Assembly (NCBI GenBank): GCA_016712745.1
Contig: JADJQN010000001.1
Coordinates: forward strand, 620,001-684,000
Source of the DNA: Sandaracinaceae bacterium
Lineage (GTDB): Bacteria; Myxococcota_A; Polyangia; Polyangiales; JADJQN01
Length of the DNA: 64,000 bases
Direction: 5' to 3'
Position numbers and translations under genes: made by a program. Positions 8,402-16,680 of the stretch are shown piece by piece. Under the pieces are notes generated by a model that had not been told where the DNA came from, did not search any database, and saw nothing but the letters and a program-made list of their open reading frames with translations. Each line of letters opens with the position of its first letter. Position 1 is the first letter of the stretch.

Positions 8402-9826
8402 ATGGACATCGAAGAAGCGGACGAATACGCAGTCGTCAGGCCGAAGATGCGCTTCTCGGCAAAGACGGCGTTTCACGTGGCCTTGGGCGCAATTTTCATT
8501 CCTCTCGCGGCCCCGCTACTCGCGTGGATCTTCGTCGCGCTGCGCCTGCGCGACGATGACGGCGTTTGGAGGAAGCGCGTGTTGATCATCGCGATCGCGG
8601 ACACCCTCGTCGTCGCGGCGTTCGCGTTGCTGATGTGGAATAACTTGCTCGCCCTACGTACTCAGCAGACACGGGTGACGCCGACGCCAATAGCGCAGCC
8701 GGCGCCCGCGCCACCTCGACCGCGCATTGGCGTCCGTATGGACCCCGATGCCCCGGCACAGCCAACGATTCGCACGCTGAGTCCTGACGGGCCCGGAGCC
8801 GAGGCGCACTTGGAAGTTGGTGATCAAATCCTTCGCGTCGACGGCGCGGTTGCGGGCAGCGCCGCCAGCATCGCAGACACCTTTGCCGCCACGCTTCCGG
8901 GGGAACCGCGCCGTCTTCAGATCAGGCGCGGGAACGAAACGCTTGAAATCGACGTTGTTCCGCGCACCGACGTTTCGGCGCCGCCGGCACTTCCGGTCGT
9001 CGCGATGGCGCCTCGTGCATCGCCGCGCGTGCGCGGGCTATTCGACGTGTACGAGCCGTCCGACGACAGTTGGCTTTCCTCGTCCTTTACGGCCGCCAAA
9101 TCGCTGGCGCTCGTCGCACTCACCTTGACGCTGCTATTCGTCGTGGCACGGCGCAGAAACGCGGCCGATATCGCGCCACCCGCCACCGTGGTTCTCGGCC
9201 TCGCGATTGCGATGTTCGGATCACTCTTCGGTCTGGCATTCTTGCGTTCGGTTCATCTGCTCTCAGCAGGCAGCTCGTTGCTGGTTCTTGTGGCCGGATC
9301 GACAGCGATGCTTCTCGCTGCGTCGCTAGCGCGTCGACGCATTGGGAACAGCGAAACGTTCGCTAATCCGAAGGGCACGCTCTCAACAATTGGCATCGGC
9401 ACGCTCTACTTGATGGCGTGCCTCATTCGCATTGCCGTCGTGCTCGCCGCGATTCTTCCGTTCACGCGCAAGGCAGGCGTCGGCGTCGAGACAGTGGACC
9501 TTCCCTCGGCCGCAAGCAGCGCAACTGGCGTCATCCCACTCTTCATTATCTCAACCGCAATCCTTGGTCCGATTGCAGAGGAGATACTTTTTCGAGGAGT
9601 GCTCTTGCCATGGCTCCGCCGCTTCATGAGCGACACCCCCGCTGTCTTCGCGTGCGCTGCCGTATTCGCGATCGGCCACATCTTCTATGGCCTCGGTGTG
9701 CTCATCGTCCTCGCGTATGGCGTGATCCTCGGCTGGGCGCGCATTCGCACCGGCAAACTCTACGCGCCGATCGTTATCCACATGCTCATTAATCTCGCGA
9801 TGTGCTTGATCGGCGCTCGGCGCTAG
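8402..9826 (+). CDS. PDZ domain plus CPBP-family intramembrane metalloprotease
   Basis: This 474-residue membrane protein combines two units. After two hydrophobic segments (about 25-80) and a Pro-rich linker comes a PDZ-like domain at roughly 105-188, with the GDQILRVDGAV carboxylate-binding strand. The C-terminal half has several membrane spans and the three CPBP/Rce1 motifs: EEILFRG with E393, E394 and R398, the FAIGH motif with H426, and a third histidine H460 in HMLINL. CPBP proteases process prenylated proteins in eukaryotes and are used for bacteriocin immunity or surface-protein maturation in bacteria. A fused PDZ domain recalls site-2 proteases and suggests regulated substrate entry. 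The start at ATG 8402 is 25 nt from the divergent gene. Confidence 0.85.
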   Translation: MDIEEADEYAVVRPKMRFSAKTAFHVALGAIFIPLAAPLLAWIFVALRLRDDDGVWRKRVLIIAIADTLVVAAFALLMWNNLLALRTQQTRVTPTPIAQPAPAPPRPRIGVRMDPDAPAQPTIRTLSPDGPGAEAHLEVGDQILRVDGAVAGSAASIADTFAATLPGEPRRLQIRRGNETLEIDVVPRTDVSAPPALPVVAMAPRASPRVRGLFDVYEPSDDSWLSSSFTAAKSLALVALTLTLLFVVARRRNAADIAPPATVVLGLAIAMFGSLFGLAFLRSVHLLSAGSSLLVLVAGSTAMLLAASLARRRIGNSETFANPKGTLSTIGIGTLYLMACLIRIAVVLAAILPFTRKAGVGVETVDLPSAASSATGVIPLFIISTAILGPIAEEILFRGVLLPWLRRFMSDTPAVFACAAVFAIGHIFYGLGVLIVLAYGVILGWARIRTGKLYAPIVIHMLINLAMCLIGARR

Positions 9827-9843
9827 AGCGCTAAAGCGCTAAA
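9820..9843. repeat. three tandem copies of an 8-bp unit
   Basis: The unit GCGCTAGA/GCGCTAAA occurs three times in direct succession, starting inside the last codons and stop of the protease gene and running into the gap before the UDP-glucose dehydrogenase gene. Each unit holds the palindrome AGCGCT. There is no following T tract, so it is not a rho-independent terminator. Function unknown. Confidence 0.6.
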
Positions 9844-9957
9844 GCGGCGAGCAAGCAAGCCAAGGCCGACCCCCTACTCTGACGCCTCAAAGTATGGTTG
9901 CGAGACGGGATTAACTGCCTCAGTATCCCGCGCACCTACAGCGAAGGACGGACGTCG

Positions 9958-11268
9958 ATGAATATCTGCATGGTTGGCACTGGCTACGTGGGCTTGGTCA
10001 GCGGCACTGGATTCGCCGAGATTGGCAATCGCGTGATTTGCGCGGACATCGATGCCACCAAGATTGCTCGTTTGCAGAAGGGCGAGATTCCGATCTTCGA
10101 ACCGGGCCTCGACGAAATGGTCGAGCGCAACGTGAAGGGAGGCCGCCTCTCGTTCTCGAATGACGTTGGAGCATCAATCGCCGCGTCCCAGATGGTCTTC
10201 ATCGCCGTCGGCACACCCCAAGGCGAAAACGGCGCTGCGGATCTGCGCGCCGTCGAGGCCGTCGCCAAAATGATCGGCGAGCACGCGATCAATGAAACCG
10301 TCGTGGTGTGCAAGAGCACCGTGCCCGTCGGCACCAACGCCAAGGTGCGGCGCATTCTCGCGAACGCCAAAGCCAAGATGCACGTCGTGTCCAACCCCGA
10401 GTTCCTCAAGGAAGGCGACGCCATTAACGACTTCCTGCGCCCCGACCGCATCGTCATCGGCTGCGATCAAGATGATACGTTCGCGCGCGAGCTTATGGAA
10501 AAGCTCTACCATCCGGTTTGCCTCGACCACGACCGCATCGTGTGGATGGCGCCGCAGAGCGCTGAGCTCACGAAGTACGTCGCCAACACCATGCTCGCAA
10601 TGCGCATCTCGTTCATGAACGAGATTGCACAGCTTTGCGACAAGGTCGGGGCCGACGTGCATGACGTACGTCTCGGCGTCGGAAGCGACACGCGCATTGG
10701 CACAAAGTTCCTCTATTCGGGCCCTGGATACGGCGGAAGTTGCTTCCCCAAGGACGTCACGGCGCTGAGTCACACCGCGCGCGAAGCCGGCATGGAGCTC
10801 ACGCTGGCTGAAACGACGGACATCGTAAATCAACGCGCCAAGCTCGTGCTGGCGCAAAAACTCCGCGCGCATTTCGATGGCTCCCTCAAGGGCAAGCGCA
10901 TCGCGGTCTGGGGAATCGCATTCAAGCCTCGCACCGATGATATTCGCGAAGCGCCGGCTCTCACCCTGATCGACGCGCTGCTCGCGGAAGGCGCCGAAGT
11001 TTCGGCGCACGATCCAGAGGCCCGCGCGGTCGCCAAGGAAAAGTACGGCACGCGCATCGAGCTTCCCGAAACCGCTTATGACGCGGCAAAAGGCGCTGAC
11101 GCACTCGTGCTCGTAACCGAATGGCGCCAGTATCAGAGTCCCGACTTCGAGAAGCTCAAGACGCTGATGCGTCGCCCCCTGCTTATCGACGGACGCAATA
11201 TCTGGTCAGGCTACGGCTTGCGTTCCATGGGATTCACCTACGACGGCATCGGCGTCCGAGGCAGCTGA
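9958..11268 (+). CDS. ugd: UDP-glucose 6-dehydrogenase
   Basis: The 437-residue enzyme oxidises UDP-glucose to UDP-glucuronate using two NAD+. It has the N-terminal Rossmann motif GTGYVGLVSG (residues 7-16), the mid-domain VSNPEFLKEGDA segment, and the catalytic cysteine C262 within GPGYGGSCFPKD. Residues 295 to the end form the UDP-binding domain with WGIAFKPRTDDIREAP. ATG 9958 is preferred to an upstream start because it places the Rossmann strand at the N-terminus; GAAGGACGG upstream serves as ribosome-binding site. One base after its stop begins UDP-xylose synthase, so the pair makes UDP-glucuronate and then UDP-xylose for the glycan locus. Confidence 0.96.
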   Translation: MNICMVGTGYVGLVSGTGFAEIGNRVICADIDATKIARLQKGEIPIFEPGLDEMVERNVKGGRLSFSNDVGASIAASQMVFIAVGTPQGENGAADLRAVEAVAKMIGEHAINETVVVCKSTVPVGTNAKVRRILANAKAKMHVVSNPEFLKEGDAINDFLRPDRIVIGCDQDDTFARELMEKLYHPVCLDHDRIVWMAPQSAELTKYVANTMLAMRISFMNEIAQLCDKVGADVHDVRLGVGSDTRIGTKFLYSGPGYGGSCFPKDVTALSHTAREAGMELTLAETTDIVNQRAKLVLAQKLRAHFDGSLKGKRIAVWGIAFKPRTDDIREAPALTLIDALLAEGAEVSAHDPEARAVAKEKYGTRIELPETAYDAAKGADALVLVTEWRQYQSPDFEKLKTLMRRPLLIDGRNIWSGYGLRSMGFTYDGIGVRGS

Positions 11269-11269
11269 G

Positions 11270-12205
11270 ATGCGCGTACTCGTAACTGGCGCAGCGGGCT
11301 TTCTCGGATCGAACCTGTGTGAGCGTCTGCTCAAGCAGGGGCACACGGTTGTCGCTCTCGACAACCTGCAAACGGGCGCCAAGGAAAACTTTAGCGACTT
11401 CGCGACGGATGCGAGCTTCTCGTTCGTTGAGCACGACGTAACAAAGCCTTTTCCGGATTTGGGCGCGAAATTCGACCGGATCTACAACCTTGCCTGTGCA
11501 GCGAGCCCACCACGTTATCAGGCGGACCCTGTGCACACCACGCTCACGAGCGTTCTCGGAGTGCTGCATGGCCTTGACCTCGCGCGCGCGCACAACGCGC
11601 GTTTCTTCCAAGCGTCGACCAGCGAAGTGTATGGAGATCCGGACGTGCATCCGCAGCCCGAGTCTTATCGCGGCAACGTGAACCCGATTGGACCGCGCGC
11701 CTGCTACGACGAAGGAAAGCGCGCGGCCGAGTCGCTAATTTTTGATCATCAGCGCATGCACAAAACCGAAGTGCGCGTCGCACGCATCTTCAACACCTAC
11801 GGCCCGCGCATGGACCCGAAAGACGGCCGGGTCGTCAGCAACTTCATCATGCAGGCGCTCGAGGGCAAGGCGCTCACCGTGTACGGCACGGGCCAGCAGA
11901 CACGCAGTTTTTGCTATGTCGACGATCTTTTGGACGGCTTTATTGGTCTGATGGAGCATCCGACGGAGTCAGGCCCGGTCAACATCGGCAATCCCGTAGA
12001 GTTCACGATGCTCGAGCTCGCCGAGGAGGTCACCAAGCTCATCGGCGGCAAAGCGAATGTCGTGCACGAAGCGCTGCCTGTGGACGACCCGCGTCAGCGA
12101 AGGCCCGACATCAGCAAAGCGAAGGCGGCCTTCGGTTTCGATCCCAAGTACCCATTGGTCGACGGCCTGCGCCGCACCATCGAGTACTTCCGCACGCGTC
12201 GATGA
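11270..12205 (+). CDS. uxs: UDP-glucuronate decarboxylase (UDP-xylose synthase)
   Basis: This 311-residue short-chain dehydrogenase/reductase converts UDP-glucuronate to UDP-xylose through a 4-keto intermediate. The NAD-binding motif GAAGFLGS is at residues 7-14, the catalytic triad serine lies in QASTSEVYGDP, and the YxxxK pair is Y146/K150 (YDEGK). The sequence AASPPRYQADPVHT and the ARIFNTYGPRMDPKDGRVVSN stretch are typical of Uxs. The gene begins 1 nt after ugd, so translation is probably coupled and product flows directly between the two. A related 4-epimerase reading is less likely because of the strong Uxs-like SPP segment. Confidence 0.93.
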   Translation: MRVLVTGAAGFLGSNLCERLLKQGHTVVALDNLQTGAKENFSDFATDASFSFVEHDVTKPFPDLGAKFDRIYNLACAASPPRYQADPVHTTLTSVLGVLHGLDLARAHNARFFQASTSEVYGDPDVHPQPESYRGNVNPIGPRACYDEGKRAAESLIFDHQRMHKTEVRVARIFNTYGPRMDPKDGRVVSNFIMQALEGKALTVYGTGQQTRSFCYVDDLLDGFIGLMEHPTESGPVNIGNPVEFTMLELAEEVTKLIGGKANVVHEALPVDDPRQRRPDISKAKAAFGFDPKYPLVDGLRRTIEYFRTRR

Positions 12206-12293
12206 CGCAGGCGCTCTGGACGCGCATAGCGATCCAAACGAGTTCGGTGGCTTTTTGCGTAGAAAACGCCTCAAAAAATCGTCTCTTGCGGAG

Positions 12294-12321
12294 TGGACGT
12301 TCGGGAAATCGGGATCATAAT
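12294..12321 (+). promoter_or_regulatory. sigma70-like promoter, possibly giving a leaderless mRNA
   Basis: TGGACG at 12294-12299 (four of six to the -35 consensus) and CATAAT at 12316-12321 (five of six to -10) are separated by 16 nt. The predicted start of transcription would fall at about 12327-12329, on the ATG of the next gene at 12328. No Shine-Dalgarno sequence is present before that ATG, which fits leaderless translation. Confidence 0.35.
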
Positions 12322-12327
12322 CGCCCG

Positions 12328-12960
12328 ATGCGTTTCGACTTGCCGCCCAGTGTAAAAGCTCGTTTTGCTTCTCTATCGAAAGATCAAATCGCCGACCTCT
12401 CCGACTCGGTCGACACCAAGACCGGGTGCATGCTGCTTTCGCCCGTGCAGTTCTACGACACGCGAGAAATCGAAGACCCGCGCCTCGCAAGTTATCGCGG
12501 TGTCGTGATTGGCGAAGACCTGGACGGCAATGTATTTATGCTGCTCGCCAACGAAGCGGATCCGTCGCGCCTCGAGGACGCTGTTTATTTCTTCGAGAGC
12601 GAAAGCGGACGCGTTTTTCTCGTCGCCAAGACTTTCAAAGCATTTTGCGACGACGGCATGATGCCCGTCGCCGCGTGGAAAGAGGCGGTCGTGTCCGGGG
12701 GCGCAGCCGCCGACGACGCGGACGACGACGACGGGCACGCTGAGGCACGGCGAAGTGTGGCTCGCTGGATCGCCGAAGAGCTAGTCATCATGAAAGACGA
12801 AGCACTTGGACCCACGTTGCTCGCAGACTTTCTGGTGCACGCGGCGGACAGCCAAAGCTCCCCCGAAGCAACGCTCGCGGAGTTGGTCGACCTTGTCTAC
12901 GTCGACGAAGTATTCCTCGACGAGCAGGCGGTCTCCGTCGTCCTACACACCATCGCCTGA
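12328..12960 (+). CDS. hypothetical protein
   Basis: This 210-residue protein has no recognisable domain. The N-terminal half (about 30-110) reads as alternating short strands with the segment SYRGVVIGEDLDGNVFMLL, weakly reminiscent of SMI1/KNR4-type immunity folds, but I cannot support that assignment. Residues 115-135 are a run of Ala, Asp and Gly that is probably an unstructured linker, followed by a helical C-terminal half with many acidic residues. No signal peptide or membrane segment is seen, so it is likely cytosolic. ATG 12328 lacks a ribosome-binding site but lies just after a promoter-like sequence. It separates the UDP-xylose genes from a minus-strand pair. Confidence 0.65.
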   Translation: MRFDLPPSVKARFASLSKDQIADLSDSVDTKTGCMLLSPVQFYDTREIEDPRLASYRGVVIGEDLDGNVFMLLANEADPSRLEDAVYFFESESGRVFLVAKTFKAFCDDGMMPVAAWKEAVVSGGAAADDADDDDGHAEARRSVARWIAEELVIMKDEALGPTLLADFLVHAADSQSSPEATLAELVDLVYVDEVFLDEQAVSVVLHTIA

Positions 12961-13011
12961 CGCTTGCCTGATATTCGCCTGCGAGCGAACCAATTGCGCG
13001 CGCAGAACTGA

Positions 13012-14010
13012 CTAACGCTTCGAGTTGAGCCGCGAGTAAACCGCGCCAACGACGAGGCTGATGCCGAGTGTCGCGTGCGCTTGGGCGCGCGCGAGCGAGG
13101 ACGGCGCCCTCTCACTGCGCCGGGAGCCCAGCAGCCCAAATCGCTCGCTGACTTCGTGCACCTGGGGCGATGCATACAAGCGCGCGATCTGCTGCGCCGT
13201 CAGCATCTCGCGCCATTTCTCGTCCACGAAGAGACGGCGGTGATTCTGCTCGTACAGGTCGCGATTCAGCCCGGGCTCACGTGCGACAAGCTCGCGGTCG
13301 TAGTGCGTGAGCACGCCAGGGTTGCTCTTCACGAAGTGCGTAGGCTTATGCCAGAACTCATGTTGGTTCGGCTCGGGATTCAGTCCAGTCAAAGGCGCAA
13401 GCTCAGCCAAAGAGTTCGCGGGATTCGAGACGAAGTCGCCGTAGCGCACAAGCTTGTACGGCATACGCAGCGTCGCGCAGGTGCGCTCAATCTCCAGATT
13501 GCCTGCGGCCCAACGCGCAGCTAATACTTCGATGGCGTGCGACTGGCGCTTGCGACGCGTGAGCACGGATGCAACATGCGCCTCTACAGGGCGTACGAGG
13601 TGAACGCACACGGCATCCTCGACGCGCGTCGCGCTCGCCCGCAGCCAGTCCATGTCCTTCGAGGCGTCAATAAACGTCGTCGCATCCCTGAGTTGTTCAG
13701 CGGCGATTTGATAGACGCGATCGGGATCTTTGCGAATCGCAGCAACCGATGCGTCGCCCCACACCGGGCAGGTGTGCTGAGTTCCTGCGGCGCTACACAC
13801 AGCGCAAAAACGGTGATGGCGCCAATCACCGTCGGGCCTTCGCCGAACGATCAGCGCAGGCTCGCCAAGGAAGACGGCTTTGGAGTGATTGCCGAGGATC
13901 GCGCCCAGCACCGTCGACCCCGAGTAGTTGGTCGACATCACACAGACGAGCTTCTTGAGATTGTTGGTCTGCCCTGGCACCGGTATCGAAATCCTTAGTC
14001 CTTTTTGCAA
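13012..14010 (-). CDS. sulfotransferase-family protein
   Basis: The 332-residue product has the 5'-phosphosulfate-binding loop STNYSGSTVL at residues 26-35 and a 3'-phosphate segment HLVRPVEAHVASVL at 137-150, as in PAPS-dependent sulfotransferases acting on carbohydrates. Between them is a cysteine/histidine cluster (C69, C72, H79, C81) that could bind zinc. The reading frame only reaches a TTG (14010) as a plausible start; the first ATG is at residue 25, inside the P-loop strand, and would truncate the fold. A hydrophobic C-terminal segment is seen near the end (ATLGISLVVGAVYS), which might be a membrane anchor. Likely sulfates a sugar in the glycan made by this locus. Confidence 0.72.
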   Translation of the reverse strand: MQKGLRISIPVPGQTNNLKKLVCVMSTNYSGSTVLGAILGNHSKAVFLGEPALIVRRRPDGDWRHHRFCAVCSAAGTQHTCPVWGDASVAAIRKDPDRVYQIAAEQLRDATTFIDASKDMDWLRASATRVEDAVCVHLVRPVEAHVASVLTRRKRQSHAIEVLAARWAAGNLEIERTCATLRMPYKLVRYGDFVSNPANSLAELAPLTGLNPEPNQHEFWHKPTHFVKSNPGVLTHYDRELVAREPGLNRDLYEQNHRRLFVDEKWREMLTAQQIARLYASPQVHEVSERFGLLGSRRSERAPSSLARAQAHATLGISLVVGAVYSRLNSKR

Positions 14011-14309
14011 CGGCTCGAGAAGTTGGCCCGTATGCGGCGCGCAACGCGAGGATCAGTTGTACACGCGAAACAAGCCCCGAAGATATGTCCCGCCACTAGG
14101 CGTAAGCCTGGAAGCGAAGCCTGCATAGAAACCGTTGCGAAAAGTTCCGCGAGTATTCACGCAATGGACTTAAACGCCACGCATTTACGACAATTCGACC
14201 TGTTTGGCCGGCGACTACTCGGAAACAAGCCGTCACAAAGTCTTAACCATGCGCTCCCACGCCGAGTTCGACACGGAATGCCGCCCGATGGCGACGCGCC
14301 GCTAACGCG
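14011..14309. other. non-coding gap between two minus-strand genes
   Basis: This stretch lies upstream of the sulfotransferase and downstream of the metallopeptidase. No frame here shows family-like protein sequence, and no clear terminator, tRNA or hairpin is visible. It probably holds the promoter of the sulfotransferase gene. Confidence 0.5.
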
Positions 14310-15161
14310 CTACTTCGTGTTCGCGCGCGATCCGAACTGCGATAGACCGCACGCAGCAGGCGTCCCCGCTGTGTAGCCAAGGCGAAGCGCGGCTAGACGC
14401 TGCTGCGCGCTTCCGTGCGTAAACGTCTCCGGCCGCACTGTGCCCGTCGTCTGCCGCTGAATGCGATCGTCCCCAATAGCGGATGCGGCGGTGAAAGCTT
14501 CCTGCAAATCGCCGATTTCCAGAAGATTCCGCGTCTCGGCGTCCTTCGCCCACACGCCCGCGAGGCAATCGGCTTGCAGCTCAGTTCGAACCGAATCCCC
14601 ACCATGCTCGAGATTGTTGGTGATGTTTTGGATGTGATGCCCCATCTCATGAGCAAGCACGTAGGCCTGCGCGAAGTCCCCCGGCGCACCGAAACGCGTG
14701 CGAAGCTCGTTGTAGAAATCGAGGTCGATAAATACGCGTTCGTCACGCGAGCAATAGAACGGCCCGACCGCCGATGAGGCATTGCCGCAAGCGCTCGCCA
14801 CCGCGTCGGTGAACACTACGATCTTCGCCGGGGCATAGAGCTGTGACGACGACGCGAAGGTGCGTTGCCAGTAGCTCTGCGCATCGTCAAAGACGAATCC
14901 GACGAAGCGCACTTGCTCGTCGCTCTGCCCGGCCACTTGCGCGCCGGCACCCTGCGTCGCTTGTCGTGGGTCGGCCTCCGTGAACATCGAAAAGCCCTTA
15001 ACCGCTGCGGCTATAACTAAGAGCGCAACTACGCCCTTCCAGCCGAATCGCGAGGCGACAAACCATAGAATGCCCAACCCTCCGCCGCCGCCACCAAGCG
15101 GAGGCCCTTGGCCCCGACGGTCTTCCAAATTCGAGCTCTGATGGTCGCGATCCCAGCGCAT
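14310..15161 (-). CDS. neutral zinc metallopeptidase, YpfJ/KPN_02809 family
   Basis: The 283-residue protein matches the putative neutral zinc metallopeptidase family. It begins with MRWDRDHQSSNLEDRRGQ, the typical start, followed by a glycine-rich linker and one membrane span (about 36-58), so the catalytic part faces the periplasm. The zinc motif is HEMGHHIQN, with the downstream LQADCLAGVWA supplying the third ligand region. Substrates are unknown in this family. ATG 15161 is chosen over a start 147 nt further upstream because the family always starts with this conserved charged segment. It is divergent from the UDP-HexNAc dehydrogenase gene, with 164 nt between them for two promoters. Confidence 0.9.
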   Translation of the reverse strand: MRWDRDHQSSNLEDRRGQGPPLGGGGGGLGILWFVASRFGWKGVVALLVIAAAVKGFSMFTEADPRQATQGAGAQVAGQSDEQVRFVGFVFDDAQSYWQRTFASSSQLYAPAKIVVFTDAVASACGNASSAVGPFYCSRDERVFIDLDFYNELRTRFGAPGDFAQAYVLAHEMGHHIQNITNNLEHGGDSVRTELQADCLAGVWAKDAETRNLLEIGDLQEAFTAASAIGDDRIQRQTTGTVRPETFTHGSAQQRLAALRLGYTAGTPAACGLSQFGSRANTK

Positions 15162-15325
15162 CCGGGAATCCTTAGGCTTTCCTTGGACCGGGACAAGGGG
15201 CTCGCCGACATTCGCCTGAATGCGTGAGGTGCTGCTGGGCAACACAGAAGCGCAATGAGGCTGCCGGGTTGACGGGAAGGCCTTGTCTGCGTACGAAGTG
15301 CCTCCCATTTCCGGAGTCTTTTGAC

Positions 15326-16660
15326 ATGTCTAGCTCGGTTTCAGCGATGAAAGAGGACCTCCTCAAGCGGCTGCGTTCGCATGAGGCCACTATTGGCATT
15401 ATCGGTCTCGGCTACGTCGGCCTTCCGCTGGCACTCGTCTTCGTCGAGAAGGGATTCAAGGTCCTGGGCTTCGACGTCGATCCCAAGAAGATCGACGCGC
15501 TGACCAAAGGCGAATGCTACATCAAGCACATCGATGCGCCGCGCGTGAAAGCCGCTTCGACCTCGGGGCGCTTCTCATCGACGACCGACTTCAAGCGCCT
15601 GAGCGAGCCCGATGCCGTTTTGATCTGCGTACCCACGCCTCTCACGCCTCAACGTGAGCCCGATATGACGTATGTCGCGAGCACCGCCCGCGCGATCAAA
15701 GAGCGCGTGCGCAAGGGCCAGCTGGTGATCCTGGAATCGACCACCTACCCCGGCACCACCGACGAGCTCGTCAAAGACATTATCGAGGAGAGCGGACTTA
15801 AGTGCGGCGAGGATTTCTTCCTCGCATTTTCGCCTGAGCGCGAAGATCCAGGCAATCCGAATTTCAACACGGCAACCATTCCCAAGGTTGTCGGCGGCGT
15901 GGATCAGAACAGCGGCGACCTCGCGCAGACGCTCTACGAGCAAGGCATCGCAAAAGTAGTGCGTGTCTCTTCAGCGCGCGTCGCCGAAGCAGCCAAACTT
16001 TCAGAGAACATCTTCCGCGCTATCAATATCGCTCTCGTGAACGAGCTCAAGATTGTTTACGACCGCATGGGCATCGATGTCTGGGAAGTCCTCGACGCTG
16101 CAGCAACGAAGCCCTTCGGCTTTATGCGCTTCAATCCCGGTCCCGGTTGGGGCGGTCACTGTATCCCGCTCGACCCCTTCTACCTGTCGTGGAAAGCCCG
16201 CGAGACGGGAGCGGCTCCCAAGTTCATCGAGCTCGCCGGCGAAGTGAACGTCGAGATGCCCAAGTACGTGATTCACAAGCTTCAACTTGCGCTGAATGAT
16301 CGCAAGAAGGCCATCAACGGTTCGAAAATATTGGTCTTGGGCCTCGCGTACAAGAAAGACATCGACGACCCGCGCGAGAGCCCGGCCTTCGAAATCGTAG
16401 AGCACCTGCTGCACCTCGGCGCTGACGTGAGCTACCACGACCCGCACGTTCCTGTTGCGCCGCGCATGCGGTCATGGCCCGGACTTCCTCCGATGGAGTC
16501 GAAGCCGCTTACCAAAGAAATCCTCGAACAGAGCGAAGCTGTTGTGCTCGTCACCGATCACAGCATCGTCGACTACGAGTTCGTCGCGCGCCACGCAAAG
16601 CTCATCGTCGATACGCGCGGCATTTACCGCGACCCGCGCGCCAACGTCGTTAAAGCCTGA
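15326..16660 (+). CDS. UDP-N-acetylhexosamine 6-dehydrogenase (WbpA/WbpO-like)
   Basis: This 444-residue nucleotide-sugar dehydrogenase oxidises C6 of a UDP-N-acetylhexosamine to the uronate. The Rossmann motif GLGYVGLPLA is at residues 27-36, FFLAFSPEREDPGN at 164-177 is typical of the UDP-GlcNAc/UDP-ManNAc branch rather than of UDP-glucose dehydrogenase, and the catalytic cysteine is C279 in GPGWGGHCIPLDP. It begins with an extra ~20 residues before the Rossmann strand. It is followed within 20 nt by a 4-epimerase, so UDP-GlcNAcA or UDP-GalNAcA is the probable product. It opens a long plus-strand unit running to 23743. Confidence 0.92.
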   Translation: MSSSVSAMKEDLLKRLRSHEATIGIIGLGYVGLPLALVFVEKGFKVLGFDVDPKKIDALTKGECYIKHIDAPRVKAASTSGRFSSTTDFKRLSEPDAVLICVPTPLTPQREPDMTYVASTARAIKERVRKGQLVILESTTYPGTTDELVKDIIEESGLKCGEDFFLAFSPEREDPGNPNFNTATIPKVVGGVDQNSGDLAQTLYEQGIAKVVRVSSARVAEAAKLSENIFRAINIALVNELKIVYDRMGIDVWEVLDAAATKPFGFMRFNPGPGWGGHCIPLDPFYLSWKARETGAAPKFIELAGEVNVEMPKYVIHKLQLALNDRKKAINGSKILVLGLAYKKDIDDPRESPAFEIVEHLLHLGADVSYHDPHVPVAPRMRSWPGLPPMESKPLTKEILEQSEAVVLVTDHSIVDYEFVARHAKLIVDTRGIYRDPRANVVKA

Positions 16661-16680
16661 TTTATGCCACGGCCCGCTTC

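Noticed and set aside
9820..9843. Terminator after the protease gene
   Set aside because: Palindromic units but no T tract and no stable single stem.
10174..11010. 278-residue minus-strand frame inside ugd
   Set aside because: The plus-strand reading has the full UDP-glucose dehydrogenase motif set.
14005..14376. 123-residue plus-strand frame between sulfotransferase and peptidase
   Set aside because: No ribosome-binding site, no family resemblance, overlaps the metallopeptidase coding end.
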